A stretch of 64,000 nucleotides of DNA from JADJGC01 sp964576925 (GTDB taxonomy: Bacteria > Zixibacteria > MSB-5A5 > CAIYYT01): positions 372,001 through 436,000 of the forward strand of contig CAZNWJ010000002.1 of NCBI GenBank assembly GCA_964576925.1, given 5' to 3'. Below the pieces are notes generated by a model. The model did no database searches. It saw nothing but the letters and a program-made list of their open reading frames with translations, and had not been told where the DNA came from. A program made the translations under genes and the position numbers. Shown piece after piece: positions 1 to 9,470 of this stretch (position 1 is its first letter; each line of letters starts with the position of its first letter).

Positions 1-2245
1 TCAGCTCCTTGAGCATCTGCTCTAGCTCCGAAGCGTCCTTCTGCAGTTGGTCCATCTGTTCCTTGTTCGCCTGCTCTTTCGGCGCCAGGTCGGCCAGTTT
101 CTCCTGCGGGCTTGCCTCTGTCTGCTGATTGACTTTCTCCTGCTGCTCGATCAGTGCCGCCAACTGGCGCATCATGTTTTCCATCTTCTGTTGCGCTTGC
201 ATCAGCTTGAGCAGCGCGATGGTGCGGTCCAGTCTCTCTTTGAGTTCTTCTTGCGAAAGTTGCATCTCCTCGGCGGCTTTCTGCATCTCCTCCGGCGACA
301 TTCTCTCGAGCGCTTCCTGCATCTTCTTCATCGCCTCGCGCATCTCCGGCGTCGCCACTTCCTCAAACAGCTTCTTCAACTCCTGCAGCTTCTGCAGAAT
401 CTCCAGCGAAGTCAGGTCGTTCTTGCGCATCTGCTCTTCCATCTGCTCGAGCCGGTCGGCGATCTTCTCCATCTGGTCGAATAACTCCTGCTGGTTCGAC
501 AGCGCCTTCTGCACCTCCTGCTTCTTCTCCCAGTCCATCTCCTGGTTGCTTAGGAGTTCTTCCTGAAGCTTCTGCGTATTCTCCAGCAGTTCTTCCTGCG
601 CCCTTCGGACTTCCTCAAGATCGGTGATCTGGTCTTCGCTCTCCTCTTCCAGGTAGGCAAATTGCTCGTCCAGGGACGGCAGGCGCGCTACCAGTAGCTG
701 CGAAGTTGCCCGCTTCGGGCCGGTCACCGCATCGTTGTCAAATACCTCAAACTGGTACTCGACAAACCCGCCCGGCTCCAGACCGATGTCCGACAAATCC
801 CACGGATAACGGACTTCGACGCTCTTTCCGGATGAACGGTCAAACGTAATCGGGAGCTTGCGCTCGAAGGTCTCCCCCTGGACGCTGTAGACGCGGTAAA
901 GCAGATTCAGTTGCGAAAAGCCGAAATCGTCGAAAAGCTTCACTCCCAGACCGAGCGCCATGTCGTCGCCGAGATTCACCGGCACGCCCGGAGCGAACAG
1001 GTCGGCTTCCGGAAAGGCATCGGCAATCGCGCCGATGCGGTACTCGATCGGATTCGGATTCTCATTGTTCAGTTCGTCGGTGACGGCGATATGGTAACTG
1101 CCGTCTTCCTTGACCTTGATTGTGCCCGCGACCTGATGGTCGATGATGTCCAGCGGCGCGCGTTCACCATTCGCAAATATGATCTGGGCCGTACGAACCG
1201 GCTTGTTTATCGTGGCATCGATCTTGACCGTCGTCCCCTTGATCGCCGCGATATTGCCGTCGTTTTCGTCCACCACCAGCGGCTTGAGCCCCGTGTATTT
1301 CGGATAATCGTAAGACAGCTTGATGTCGATTACGCGCGGCTTGTCGACGGCTTCGATCGTGTATTTCGGCGACTCGAGTTCGCCCGCCGTCACCCAGTAT
1401 TCAAATGAGCGCCGTACCTCGCGGAATTCGAACGCCAGAAGCGTCGAATCGTCTGAAGCGAGCTTACCCGCGATTGCGGCGGCCGCCGCCCTGACGACGC
1501 GCGTTTGGCCAAACTCCTCGGTCTTGGTCGGCCCGTCTTCATAGCGCCAATGCAGCCGCGCATCGGCCGGCAGTCCCTTCCCGCTCAAGAATGCCTGAAT
1601 CGTCAGCGGCGCAAACTTGGCAACTTCGATATCCTTCGGCTCGACGTCAAGTCGGTAACTCAACTCGCGTTCGACCTCGACCGTCGGGTTTGCGAACAGG
1701 AATACAGTCTCGTTGAACACCGCGGGAAATGCAAATCCCAGAGCGATCACGACCACCGCCGACAAACCCAGGAATCGCAGTGAGCGTTTGACATAGGAAT
1801 TATCTACCGACTTTCTAAAATCATATTCGCGGCACATCTCTTCCGACTGACTCACGATCGCCCGAATCATGTCGGTCGAAAATCCTTCGCGGTTATCCTG
1901 TAAGTTTCTCTCCAATTGCAGTGAGGCGATCAAGCGGTCCTGAAGCTGCGGGTACTTCGCTTCGACCTGCAAAGCCACCGCCTCGGTGGAGGGCTTGCGC
2001 AGAAACGGCCAAACAACCGTCACGAAGAACAGCCCCAATAACGACAAGGCGGCAACGCTTACGAAAATAGTGCGAAATGTCGCTGTTAAGAAGAAAGCGG
2101 CGTTGAAGACGAACCCCAGCACAAACAGGGCGGCGCCGACCGTGAGCACCAGCGCGGTGCCGTTCGCCAGGTGGCCAAGCATCATGTAATTACGAAGCTT
2201 GGTCAGCCGGTCAGTGAGATACTGGATAGTTGTGCGGGGATCCAT
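1..2245 (-). CDS. DUF4175-family membrane protein with long coiled coil (partial, runs off left edge)
   Basis: The minus-strand frame from ATG at 2245 stays open to base 1 (about 748 codons), so the C-terminus is missing. The N-terminus (MDPRTTIQYLTDRLTKLRN) is followed by two hydrophobic segments at about residues 25-75 and a third near 155-175. A large periplasmic-type region with beta-rich repeats comes next. From about residue 530 a highly charged Glu/Gln/Met/Lys helix rich in EEMQ-type heptads forms a long coiled coil. This layout, with the cytoplasmic stretch containing QDRLIASLQLE, matches the DUF4175 family. Its function is unknown. It lies 36 bp downstream of the DUF4159 gene in the same direction, so the two are probably co-transcribed. 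Such pairs often sit near MoxR/BatA-type genes, which would be off the window. Confidence 0.8.
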   Translation of the reverse strand, partial: MDPRTTIQYLTDRLTKLRNYMMLGHLANGTALVLTVGAALFVLGFVFNAAFFLTATFRTIFVSVAALSLLGLFFVTVVWPFLRKPSTEAVALQVEAKYPQLQDRLIASLQLERNLQDNREGFSTDMIRAIVSQSEEMCREYDFRKSVDNSYVKRSLRFLGLSAVVVIALGFAFPAVFNETVFLFANPTVEVERELSYRLDVEPKDIEVAKFAPLTIQAFLSGKGLPADARLHWRYEDGPTKTEEFGQTRVVRAAAAAIAGKLASDDSTLLAFEFREVRRSFEYWVTAGELESPKYTIEAVDKPRVIDIKLSYDYPKYTGLKPLVVDENDGNIAAIKGTTVKIDATINKPVRTAQIIFANGERAPLDIIDHQVAGTIKVKEDGSYHIAVTDELNNENPNPIEYRIGAIADAFPEADLFAPGVPVNLGDDMALGLGVKLFDDFGFSQLNLLYRVYSVQGETFERKLPITFDRSSGKSVEVRYPWDLSDIGLEPGGFVEYQFEVFDNDAVTGPKRATSQLLVARLPSLDEQFAYLEEESEDQITDLEEVRRAQEELLENTQKLQEELLSNQEMDWEKKQEVQKALSNQQELFDQMEKIADRLEQMEEQMRKNDLTSLEILQKLQELKKLFEEVATPEMREAMKKMQEALERMSPEEMQKAAEEMQLSQEELKERLDRTIALLKLMQAQQKMENMMRQLAALIEQQEKVNQQTEASPQEKLADLAPKEQANKEQMDQLQKDASELEQMLKEL

Positions 2246-2281
2246 AGCTGTACCTCTTATCTGGATGCCTGTCGTTATGTA

Positions 2282-2950
2282 CTAATTGGTTAATGCCCAG
2301 ATCAGGATGTTTGTTCCCATCTGGAGCGCCGCCGTGCGCTTCTCGATTGGATCGTTGTGCACGCGCGGGTCTTCCCAGCCGTCGCCGATGTCCGATTCGA
2401 AGACAAAAAGCACCGCCAGACGGTCGCCTACAAACCAGCCGAACGCCTGGGGCGGCTTGTCATCATGCTTATGAATCTTCGGCAGCCCGCCCGGGAATTT
2501 GTAGTAACAATTGAAAACACCGTGGTTAAACGGCAACTCGCGGCCTTCCTGATCCGGAAAAAGCTTCTTCATCTCGCGAAAAAACGCCTTCCGCATCCCG
2601 TAGGAATCGTTGGCCAGCAGAAACCCGCCGGAGGCCAGATACTTGCGCAGCGTCTCCAATTCGTCTGCCCGGAAATTCACGTTGCCGTGCCCCGTCATGA
2701 AAAGAAACGGGTAATTGAACAACCGATTGTCGCTTAACTCGATGCGCACTTCTTCCGGATTAACCGGAATACTGGTATTCGCCGCAACAAAGTCGATCAA
2801 ATTGGGAATCGCCGAAGAACCCCAATACCAATCACCACCCCCAGGGTACTGCAGTCGGGCAATCGATACATTGTTGCTGAAATTCTCCGCCGCAATGGCT
2901 GCTGAAACCGCCAGCTGCAACGTCACGACCAGCGCGATGAAATGCTTCAT
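2282..2950 (-). CDS. Secreted DUF4159-domain protein
   Basis: 222 residues. A Sec signal peptide (MKHFIALVVTLQLAVSAAIA, cut near AAA-EN) is followed by one DUF4159 domain over the rest of the protein. Features typical of the family are visible: the GGGDWYWG start, a FLFMTGHGNVNF strand, LRKYLASGGFLLANDSYG, and the closing NILIWALTN. DUF4159 has a glutamine-amidotransferase-like (ThuA-like) fold, but no function is established. The gene is the first of a minus-strand pair with the DUF4175 gene, and the shared promoter should lie in 2951-3080, back to back with the metal-efflux unit. The family call is firm; the role is open. Confidence 0.85.
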   Translation of the reverse strand: MKHFIALVVTLQLAVSAAIAAENFSNNVSIARLQYPGGGDWYWGSSAIPNLIDFVAANTSIPVNPEEVRIELSDNRLFNYPFLFMTGHGNVNFRADELETLRKYLASGGFLLANDSYGMRKAFFREMKKLFPDQEGRELPFNHGVFNCYYKFPGGLPKIHKHDDKPPQAFGWFVGDRLAVLFVFESDIGDGWEDPRVHNDPIEKRTAALQMGTNILIWALTN

Positions 2951-3077
2951 ATACTATGCCTTATACGAACTTAGACCATTTTGGTTCAGAACCTTAGACC
3001 GAAATTGCGCAGTTCGCCTTCCCGAAGCAGATTTCTTCAAGATTCTTTCGGCTGGCTACCGATACATTGAGTATAAC

Positions 3078-3098
3078 ATATGAACAGATGTTCAGGTG
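3078..3098. promoter_or_regulatory. SmtB/CadC-type operator overlapping the repressor ribosome-binding site
   Basis: TGAACA-GA-TGTTCA at 3081-3094 is a perfect 6-2-6 inverted repeat, the core of the 12-2-12 operators bound by ArsR/SmtB-family metal sensors. It runs into the Shine-Dalgarno AGGTGA (3094-3099), four bases before the ATG at 3103. The gene it precedes encodes a SmtB/CadC-like protein, so autorepression is the natural reading. A TATAAC at 3072-3077 could be the -10 box; no good -35 box is visible. Confidence 0.75.
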
Positions 3099-3102
3099 AA
3101 GT

Positions 3103-3468
3103 ATGAATAAAGCTCCGCTCGATACTTGCCAGGTGAAATTCGTTGATCAAATCAAGGTCGATGAACTTCGTAATTCGTTGCAAAGCAATGAATTAATTGA
3201 CCGACTCAGCCAGATCTTCGGCGTCTTGGCCGACCCGACACGACTTAAGATCTGTATCTTTCTTTCCCAAGCAGAATTGTGCGTCTGCGATTTAGCCGCC
3301 ATCTTGGGCGTCTCTGAATCAGCAGTGTCTCACCAGTTGCGGCTCCTTCGAAGCCTGCACCTCGTGAAGTATCGGCGCGACGGCAAAATGGCTTTCTATA
3401 CCCTCGATGACGCCCACGTCACCAGCCTCATTAAACAAGGTATCGAGCACGCCGAAGAAAAGAAGTAG
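3103..3468 (+). CDS. ArsR/SmtB-family metal-sensing repressor (CadC/SmtB-like)
   Basis: 121 residues, usual size for the family. A winged helix-turn-helix covers about residues 32-100 (SESAVSHQLRLLRSLHLV is the recognition region). Both classical metal sites are visible. The alpha3N site consists of Cys9 near the N-terminus plus C60-V-C62-D in helix 3, as in CadC. The alpha5 site consists of D103-x-H105 and H116-x2-E119, with exactly the SmtB spacing. Family knowledge says Zn(II), Cd(II) or Pb(II) binding releases DNA. The gene overlaps its own operator and is followed two bases later by a P1B-type ATPase, so it most likely derepresses metal efflux. Confidence 0.93.
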   Translation: MNKAPLDTCQVKFVDQIKVDELRNSLQSNELIDRLSQIFGVLADPTRLKICIFLSQAELCVCDLAAILGVSESAVSHQLRLLRSLHLVKYRRDGKMAFYTLDDAHVTSLIKQGIEHAEEKK

Positions 3469-3470
3469 CT

Positions 3471-5549
3471 GTGGCCATTACTAAGGTTGAAGCAAGAACT
3501 ACGCGCATCGACTGCCCGAACTGCGCCAAAACTGCCGAGTCGGACATCCAGGCGCTACCGGGAATCGAAAGCGCTCGAGTCGACCTGCTCAACGCCAAAG
3601 TCCTCTACACCTTCGATCCGAAAGTGGTCAACCCGACAGAATTGAAATCCAAGATCGAAGCCCTCGGCCACTTCAAGTTCGTCGACGAAACCGGAAACCG
3701 TCCCTCAAAACTGCCTTTCTCGCGAAACCTCGCCTGGCTCCTGGGAATCGCCATTCTCCTCTATGGGATCGGCGCTCTCCTCGCCTTCGGGCTCCAATCA
3801 GAACTACCCGGCAGAATAGTCTTCTCAATAGCTACGCTCGTTGGCGGTTGGGATATCTTGCGCCGTGCCTTTCTCGCGGTTCGCCACCGCCGACTCGACA
3901 TCAACGCGCTCATGGCGTTGGCGATTGGCGGAGCAATCGTCATCGGCGATCTTCACGAGGCCGTCGTCGTTGTCTTGCTCTTCAGCCTCGCAAATCTGAT
4001 TGAGTCGTATTCCCTTTGGCGCTTGTCGCGCAGCCTGATCCAGCTTTCCGATTTCACCAGCCACCTCGCCCTGCGTAAGTCAGGCGACAAGATTGAACGT
4101 GTCGAACCCGAGTCGTTGCATGTCGGCGATACGATCATCCTCAAAGAGGGCATGCGCGTCCCTGCGGATGCCACCATCATCACCGGATCTTCATTCGTCG
4201 ATTGCTCGACGCTGACCGGCGAATCGCAACCACGCAGTGTCGCTGTCGGCGATCAGATCTGGGCCGGCACGATCAATCTCGACGGATACCTCGAAAGCCG
4301 CGTGAACTCTTGCGTCGAGGATTCGCGCATCGGCAAGATTCTCCGATTGGTGGGCGAGGCCGGAGCCCGAAAGGCGCGCATTGAAAAATTCGTCGATCGC
4401 TTCGCGCGCATCTACACGCCAATCGTCGTTGCCGCCGCAGTACTGGTAGCGATTCTGCCGCCCCTGACTGTCGCCGCTTCCTGGACCGAGTGGCTCTATC
4501 GCGCGCTCGTCTTCCTCGTAATCTCCTGCCCGTGCGCGCTCGTGCTCTCCACGCCGATTGCCGTCACCATGGCCCTGGCCGCCGCATCACGAATGCAGGC
4601 GATTCTTAAGGGTGGCGACACCCTCGAGCAATTGGCGACGATTCGCACCATCGCCTTTGACAAGACCGGCACACTGACCACCGGAGCCCTGACCCTCGAT
4701 CGCATAGAATCGGTGGGCGAAATCTCGCAGGATGATTCGCTCCTCCTCGCCGCCTCACTTGAAGCGGTATCGCAGCACCCCGTCGCCAAAGCAATTTCCG
4801 CCGAAGCAAAATCCAGGGGTCTTCCACTGCTCGATGTTGTAGGAGGGCGCGCCATCCCGGGTGTCGGTGTCATCGGCACGATTGCCGGGAGAAGTTACGA
4901 GCTCAAGGCGGCCCTGCCTGCCTCGATGCCGCCCGATTCTGTAGGCAGAGCTGTTGTTCTGACCTGCGAAGGCTCTCCAATCGCCACATTCCATCTGCAG
5001 GACGAACTGCGCCCGGAGAGTGCCGGAGTCATCTCTGAACTTCACGATCATGGAGTTCGCTCGATTGGGATCATCTCGGGCGACGCGCCGCAAGCTGCAA
5101 AGCGACTCGCCGATGAATTGCGGCTCGACTTTGCCGAAGGCGGCTTGCTGCCGGATCAAAAGGAACACGAAATCCGCCGCCGTGCCCCCGGAGTAGCTAT
5201 GGTCGGCGACGGGGTCAATGACATCGTTGCTCTCGCCGGCGCCGATGTCGCCATTGCCGTCTCGCGCTTCGGCAATGATATCCCTGCGCAATACGCCGAT
5301 ATTGTCCTGTTCGGGGGAAACCTTAAGGCTTTACCCGGCCTGTTGCGCCTCGGGAAACGGACTCTAGGCACCATCAAGGCAAACATCGTTTTCGCATTCG
5401 TCGTTAAGCTAATCTTCCTGGCCCTCGCCTTCTTGGGCTACGCCGATCTCTGGATGGCTGTCGTGGCCGACATGGGCGCTTCTCTGCTCGTTATCGCCAA
5501 TAGCCTGCGCCTGCTCCATTCACCGCTGCAACATCCGGTTGCGTCTTGA
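3471..5549 (+). CDS. P1B-type heavy-metal efflux ATPase (Zn/Cd/Pb type)
   Basis: 692 residues from a GTG start two bases after the repressor stop. The N-terminal heavy-metal-associated domain has a C15-P-N-C18 metal site. Paired membrane helices follow at about 85-150 and 155-185, then the TGES actuator motif near residue 250. The metal-selecting CPC motif (SCPCALVLSTP) lies near 352, the phosphorylated DKTGT near 396, and GDGVND near 580, with two last helices after it. CPC with this order is typical of ZntA/CadA pumps that export Zn2+, Cd2+ or Pb2+ across the inner membrane. Co-transcription with the SmtB/CadC-like gene supports zinc or cadmium detoxification. Exact metal preference cannot be read from sequence alone. 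Confidence 0.93.
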   Translation: MAITKVEARTTRIDCPNCAKTAESDIQALPGIESARVDLLNAKVLYTFDPKVVNPTELKSKIEALGHFKFVDETGNRPSKLPFSRNLAWLLGIAILLYGIGALLAFGLQSELPGRIVFSIATLVGGWDILRRAFLAVRHRRLDINALMALAIGGAIVIGDLHEAVVVVLLFSLANLIESYSLWRLSRSLIQLSDFTSHLALRKSGDKIERVEPESLHVGDTIILKEGMRVPADATIITGSSFVDCSTLTGESQPRSVAVGDQIWAGTINLDGYLESRVNSCVEDSRIGKILRLVGEAGARKARIEKFVDRFARIYTPIVVAAAVLVAILPPLTVAASWTEWLYRALVFLVISCPCALVLSTPIAVTMALAAASRMQAILKGGDTLEQLATIRTIAFDKTGTLTTGALTLDRIESVGEISQDDSLLLAASLEAVSQHPVAKAISAEAKSRGLPLLDVVGGRAIPGVGVIGTIAGRSYELKAALPASMPPDSVGRAVVLTCEGSPIATFHLQDELRPESAGVISELHDHGVRSIGIISGDAPQAAKRLADELRLDFAEGGLLPDQKEHEIRRRAPGVAMVGDGVNDIVALAGADVAIAVSRFGNDIPAQYADIVLFGGNLKALPGLLRLGKRTLGTIKANIVFAFVVKLIFLALAFLGYADLWMAVVADMGASLLVIANSLRLLHSPLQHPVAS

Positions 5550-5574
5550 CACTGAACCCCCTATTTAGTCTGAG

Positions 5575-7881
5575 ATGAACTGGAAACGTATCCTAATCCT
5601 CGCCGCAATTTTGACCGCAATTGGCTTGGCGGTGATTCTCGCCCTGAGATTTTTCATTTCGCCCCAGAAAATCGCCTCAGCGATTCTCCCGCGTATGCAG
5701 GAGATCCTCGACCGGCAAGTCTCGATCAACTCCAGCCAGCTCTCGTTCTTCCCTCCGGGAGTAAGGATTTCCGGGCTCTCTATCGCCAACAAGCCTCCGT
5801 TTGACGACAAGCCGCTGGCGCACATCGACCATATCGACGCCTCGGTGCAATTGTTCCCGCTGCTGCTGGGCAAAATCAAAATCAAGGAACTTGTTGTCGA
5901 TGGCTGGGAGATGCTGCTCGAGAAAGATTCCTCGGGCGCCGTCAATTACGATTTCTTCCGCGCACGAAGTATCTTCCCCGGCAAGCAGGACCAGGTGCAG
6001 GAACCACTCTGCCGCCGCTTCCGGCTCAATGACGGCCGGCTCCTCTACCGCAACGACTCTACCGGAGTGCGCTTCGTCATGGGGAATGTTCGCCTTGATT
6101 ACGATCTCAAGGGCGAACGCCTCTCTGACATCGCCGGTGAGTTAAAGATCGACTCGCTCTTTGTCTGGATGGATGCCGGCAACTTCCTGATTTCCCCCGA
6201 CGCGGTCGAGGCCGATTGGCGCGGCTTCTACTCTGCGCTGCATGACTCCGTCGCCTTCCGGCGCTGCAACTGGCGAATCGATGCCTTCGCCGGCCGCCTC
6301 GACGGCGCGATCGCCAACATCGGCTCGCGGCCGTCTTTCAATCTGCGGCTCCTCTCTGAACGAACTGAATTGGTCAACTGCCGTGATTCAAAAATCATTC
6401 AGGCATTCCCCGTAGTCCGCGACATGCTGCTCGAAGGGCAGGTCCGCATCGACGTCAGCTATGCGGCCCTGGCCGGCAGCGCCGCCAGCCGCAGTCTGCG
6501 AGGCCGAATCAGTATCAGCGATTTCGCCGGTACCAATGAAGGACGCGCCGTAGACGTGCGCAGCAAATTGATCGAAAGCAACTTCAACGAAAAAACGCTA
6601 TCGGTGTTCACCGAGTCCGCCCAGATCAATGGCTTCCCCGCCACATTGCGCATGACCGTGGACGACTACCAGTCGCCGACGATCTCCGGCGAGGCTGTCT
6701 TCGACTGCAGCGCTGACCTGGCCGCCAGGCTGTTGAGTATCGAGGCGTCAACCAATGTCACCGGCAACGTCGCCGTGAATCTTTCAGGCTTCATAAAATC
6801 GAGCAACCCTGAGCAGAGCCGGATCTTCGGTTCTGTCATGATCGACCAACTCTCAATCGCGGATTCACTGCGGAAAATCGGCATCGATACCCTCTCGCTC
6901 GATCTCCAACTGACCGGCGACCGCGCTCTGCTCTCGCGCTTTGATCTGGCCATCGGAAACAGCAAGCTGCTCTCCAGCGGCTCAATCGCCGATTTCCCGA
7001 TGCTCTTCGCCATCAACGATGACTCGCGCCGCCGCCCGTACTTTGAAGGCACGATCTCTGCGGATTACTTCGACTTTGACACGCTGTCCTCGTTTGCCAA
7101 TTATAGCAGCAGCGACAGCAGCGCCGTCGCTAACCTGTTCAATCGGCTCGTCGATCTCAACAGCTCCAACCATGTGCGTATCGCCAACGGCCGGCTCTTC
7201 GGAATCAACTTCACCGATCTCGAATCGCGTGTCTCCGTCGTCAATCGTATCGTTTACTCCGACTCCACCGCGTGTGAGATGTTTGGCGGACGAGTCGCCG
7301 GCGAAATCGTCGTGGATTACACAAATCGGCAAGAGCCGGAAGTCGAAATTGATGTCCGTACCGAGGAAGTTATGGCTGACGCCTTTCTCGATCGCTTCAC
7401 CCGCTTCGGTCCGCGCTTGACCGGCGAACTCGATTTGCAGCTCTCGACCAGGTGGCGTGGGGCAACCACCGAAAAAGCTCTGTCTACCATGATGCTCAAG
7501 GGTGATGCTGTTCTTGACAACGGCCGCATCGTACCGTTTGACCTGAGTCGTCGATTTGAGGAGGCAATCGGAGTTCCCGCGTTCGAAAAAGGCAAGGTTG
7601 AAGACTTGGTCGGCTCCTTCTTATTCGCCGACCAGACGTTACGCTTCACCACCCTTGCCTTTGAATCCGGCGATATCGAGTACACCGCATCGGGATCGAT
7701 TTCGATGCAGGAAGAGCTTGGGCTGAGCGTCACTCGCAAGGTTTCCAAAGACGATATCCGCACTCTCAGAAATCGACCAGACTTCAACCGCGTTGCCAAA
7801 GATAAGTCCCCAAAATCTGTCGTGTTTGAGTTGAAGGGGACTTCCTCCGCGCCCATCATTTCAATTAGCGGAACTCGTTAA
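5575..7881 (+). CDS. AsmA-family protein
   Basis: 768 residues. One N-terminal membrane helix (about residues 5-27, RILILAAILTAIGLAVILAL) anchors a long periplasmic part. The first 120 residues have the AsmA start: a helix ending in ...IASAILPRMQEIL, then a string of short beta-strands (VRISGLSIANKP, LLLGKIKIKELVVDGW). The C-terminal third carries the usual FDLSRRFEEAIG and FTTLAFESGDIEYTASGSI segments. AsmA proteins are thought to form lipid-conducting beta-grooves between the inner and outer membranes. The gene begins 25 bp after the ATPase gene and is followed by cysE. A role in envelope lipid transport is inferred from the family. Confidence 0.85.
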   Translation: MNWKRILILAAILTAIGLAVILALRFFISPQKIASAILPRMQEILDRQVSINSSQLSFFPPGVRISGLSIANKPPFDDKPLAHIDHIDASVQLFPLLLGKIKIKELVVDGWEMLLEKDSSGAVNYDFFRARSIFPGKQDQVQEPLCRRFRLNDGRLLYRNDSTGVRFVMGNVRLDYDLKGERLSDIAGELKIDSLFVWMDAGNFLISPDAVEADWRGFYSALHDSVAFRRCNWRIDAFAGRLDGAIANIGSRPSFNLRLLSERTELVNCRDSKIIQAFPVVRDMLLEGQVRIDVSYAALAGSAASRSLRGRISISDFAGTNEGRAVDVRSKLIESNFNEKTLSVFTESAQINGFPATLRMTVDDYQSPTISGEAVFDCSADLAARLLSIEASTNVTGNVAVNLSGFIKSSNPEQSRIFGSVMIDQLSIADSLRKIGIDTLSLDLQLTGDRALLSRFDLAIGNSKLLSSGSIADFPMLFAINDDSRRRPYFEGTISADYFDFDTLSSFANYSSSDSSAVANLFNRLVDLNSSNHVRIANGRLFGINFTDLESRVSVVNRIVYSDSTACEMFGGRVAGEIVVDYTNRQEPEVEIDVRTEEVMADAFLDRFTRFGPRLTGELDLQLSTRWRGATTEKALSTMMLKGDAVLDNGRIVPFDLSRRFEEAIGVPAFEKGKVEDLVGSFLFADQTLRFTTLAFESGDIEYTASGSISMQEELGLSVTRKVSKDDIRTLRNRPDFNRVAKDKSPKSVVFELKGTSSAPIISISGTR

Positions 7882-7924
7882 CGCTCGACTTGTTGTACTC
7901 CATACAACTGCCGATAAATTCTAT

Positions 7925-8476
7925 ATGGCCTGGGACGATATCCGCGCTATCTACCGCAATGACCCCGCTGCCCGCGGTCTAGAGCCGCTGCTTTATGCCG
8001 GGCTGCATGCGATCCTGGTTCATCGAATCTCGCATCGACTCTATAAATGGGGGTTCCGATTTCTCAGTCGCTTTGTCTCACAGACCGCCCGTTTCTTCAC
8101 GGGGATTGAGATTCATCCGGGCGCGACATTGGGGAAAGGCGTGTTTATCGATCATGGCATGGGTCTGGTCGTTGGCGAAACCACCGAAATCGGCGACAAC
8201 TGCGTGCTCTTTCACAACGTAACTTTGGGCGGTACCGGCAAACATACCGGCAAGCGCCATCCGACCCTTGGCCACAACGTCTACGTCGGCACCGGCGCAA
8301 TTATCCTCGGCCCGGTCAAGATCGGCAACAACGTCCAAATCGGCGCTAACTCGTTCATTTATATGGGCGACATTCCCGACGACGCCACCGTAGTCGGTAT
8401 ACCCGCGCGCATCGTCCGTCTGAAGGGCGTCAACGTTGACCTGCCGTTGTCCAAGACGCAGCATCCCGACGACTGA
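7925..8476 (+). CDS. cysE: Serine O-acetyltransferase
   Basis: 183 residues, the short (EpsC-like) form that lacks the long N-terminal helix bundle of enterobacterial CysE. It acetylates L-serine with acetyl-CoA to O-acetylserine, the precursor of cysteine. A short helical segment (MAWDDIRAIYRNDPAARGLEPLL) precedes left-handed beta-helix hexapeptide repeats from about residue 60. The catalytic region GIEIHPGA and FIDHGMGLVVGETTEIG, and the later HNVTLGGTGK loop, are intact. No cysteine synthase gene lies next to it. The following protease gene begins 58 bp downstream on the same strand. Confidence 0.93.
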   Translation: MAWDDIRAIYRNDPAARGLEPLLYAGLHAILVHRISHRLYKWGFRFLSRFVSQTARFFTGIEIHPGATLGKGVFIDHGMGLVVGETTEIGDNCVLFHNVTLGGTGKHTGKRHPTLGHNVYVGTGAIILGPVKIGNNVQIGANSFIYMGDIPDDATVVGIPARIVRLKGVNVDLPLSKTQHPDD

Positions 8477-8534
8477 TACACCGCTACGAAAAATTGTCGT
8501 TACTCCACCCGATGTTCTTCCTTATTATCGACCT

Positions 8535-9470
8535 GTGAAGTACCTGCATATCATCGCGACATTGCTTGGCCTGTCGCTGCCCTTGCACGGCGCTCACTTT
8601 CGATTCATCACCGGCGAGCCGACGAAATCGAAAGACATGCGCCTGATCCTCGATGTCGCTTCGCTGCGCATCGAAAAACTGCTCGACATCAAGCTTCCCG
8701 ATACCATCTTCGTCGCCATCGTTGAAACCCAACAGCAATTCGATTCACTGGCGGGCGGCAGTCTTCCCGAGTGGGGCGCCGGCGCGGCGATTCCTTCCCG
8801 CAATCTCATGCTCCTGCGCGAGCCGATGATGGACCGCTACCCCGGGACCATGGCCGATTTGCTCGAACACGAACTGGCCCATATCGCGATGTATCACCGC
8901 GTCCGCGGCGTGCGACTCCCGCGCTTCATCGAAGAAGGCTTCGCCTCCTGGTTTGCCGGCGAGTGGAGCTTCTCCAACGTCACCACCGTTGCCGCGGCAC
9001 AGATTTCCAAATCCCTCTTTCCGCTTCGCGACATCGACGAGGTCAACAGCTTCCACCAGGCGCAGGCCAATCTCGCTTACTCACAAAGCTACCTGGTCGT
9101 CGCCTACATTTTCCAGCGCTACGGCGAACTGGGCTTCATCGATCTGCTCGACGCCTTTGCCGAGGGCAAGAACATCACCGAAGCCTTCCACCGCGGGCTC
9201 GACATCTCCTTCTGGCGCTTCGAAGCCGACTACCGCAAATATCTGTCGGATAATTACACCCTGATGGCTATACTCTCCGACATGTCTGGTCTCTGGATCA
9301 TCTTGGCTATCGTCGTCTTCCTCGGCTGGCTCCTGATTCGCCGCCGCCGCAAGACTGCCTTTGATCGCTGGAAAGAGGAAGAGAAATACCAGAGCACAGA
9401 CTTCGACTACTCCGGCTCAGATGACGATGAACCGTGGAAAAAGCCTGAAGACGATTCGTCACGCTATTGA
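8535..9470 (+). CDS. Exported, membrane-anchored metalloprotease (Peptidase MA/gluzincin type)
   Basis: About 311 residues from GTG 8535, chosen because it places a Sec signal (LHIIATLLGLSLPLHG) at the very start; an upstream ATG at 8436 in the same frame lies inside cysE. The zinc motif HELAH is at residues 112-116 and the third ligand region FIEEGFASWFAGE at 131-143, the gluzincin pattern. A C-terminal membrane helix (IILAIVVFLGWLLI, about 255-268) is followed by a basic and acidic cytoplasmic tail. The protein should face the periplasm. The substrate is unknown. Its last 44 to 50 bases overlap the start of the next gene, pointing to translational coupling. Confidence 0.8.
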   Translation: MKYLHIIATLLGLSLPLHGAHFRFITGEPTKSKDMRLILDVASLRIEKLLDIKLPDTIFVAIVETQQQFDSLAGGSLPEWGAGAAIPSRNLMLLREPMMDRYPGTMADLLEHELAHIAMYHRVRGVRLPRFIEEGFASWFAGEWSFSNVTTVAAAQISKSLFPLRDIDEVNSFHQAQANLAYSQSYLVVAYIFQRYGELGFIDLLDAFAEGKNITEAFHRGLDISFWRFEADYRKYLSDNYTLMAILSDMSGLWIILAIVVFLGWLLIRRRRKTAFDRWKEEEKYQSTDFDYSGSDDDEPWKKPEDDSSRY

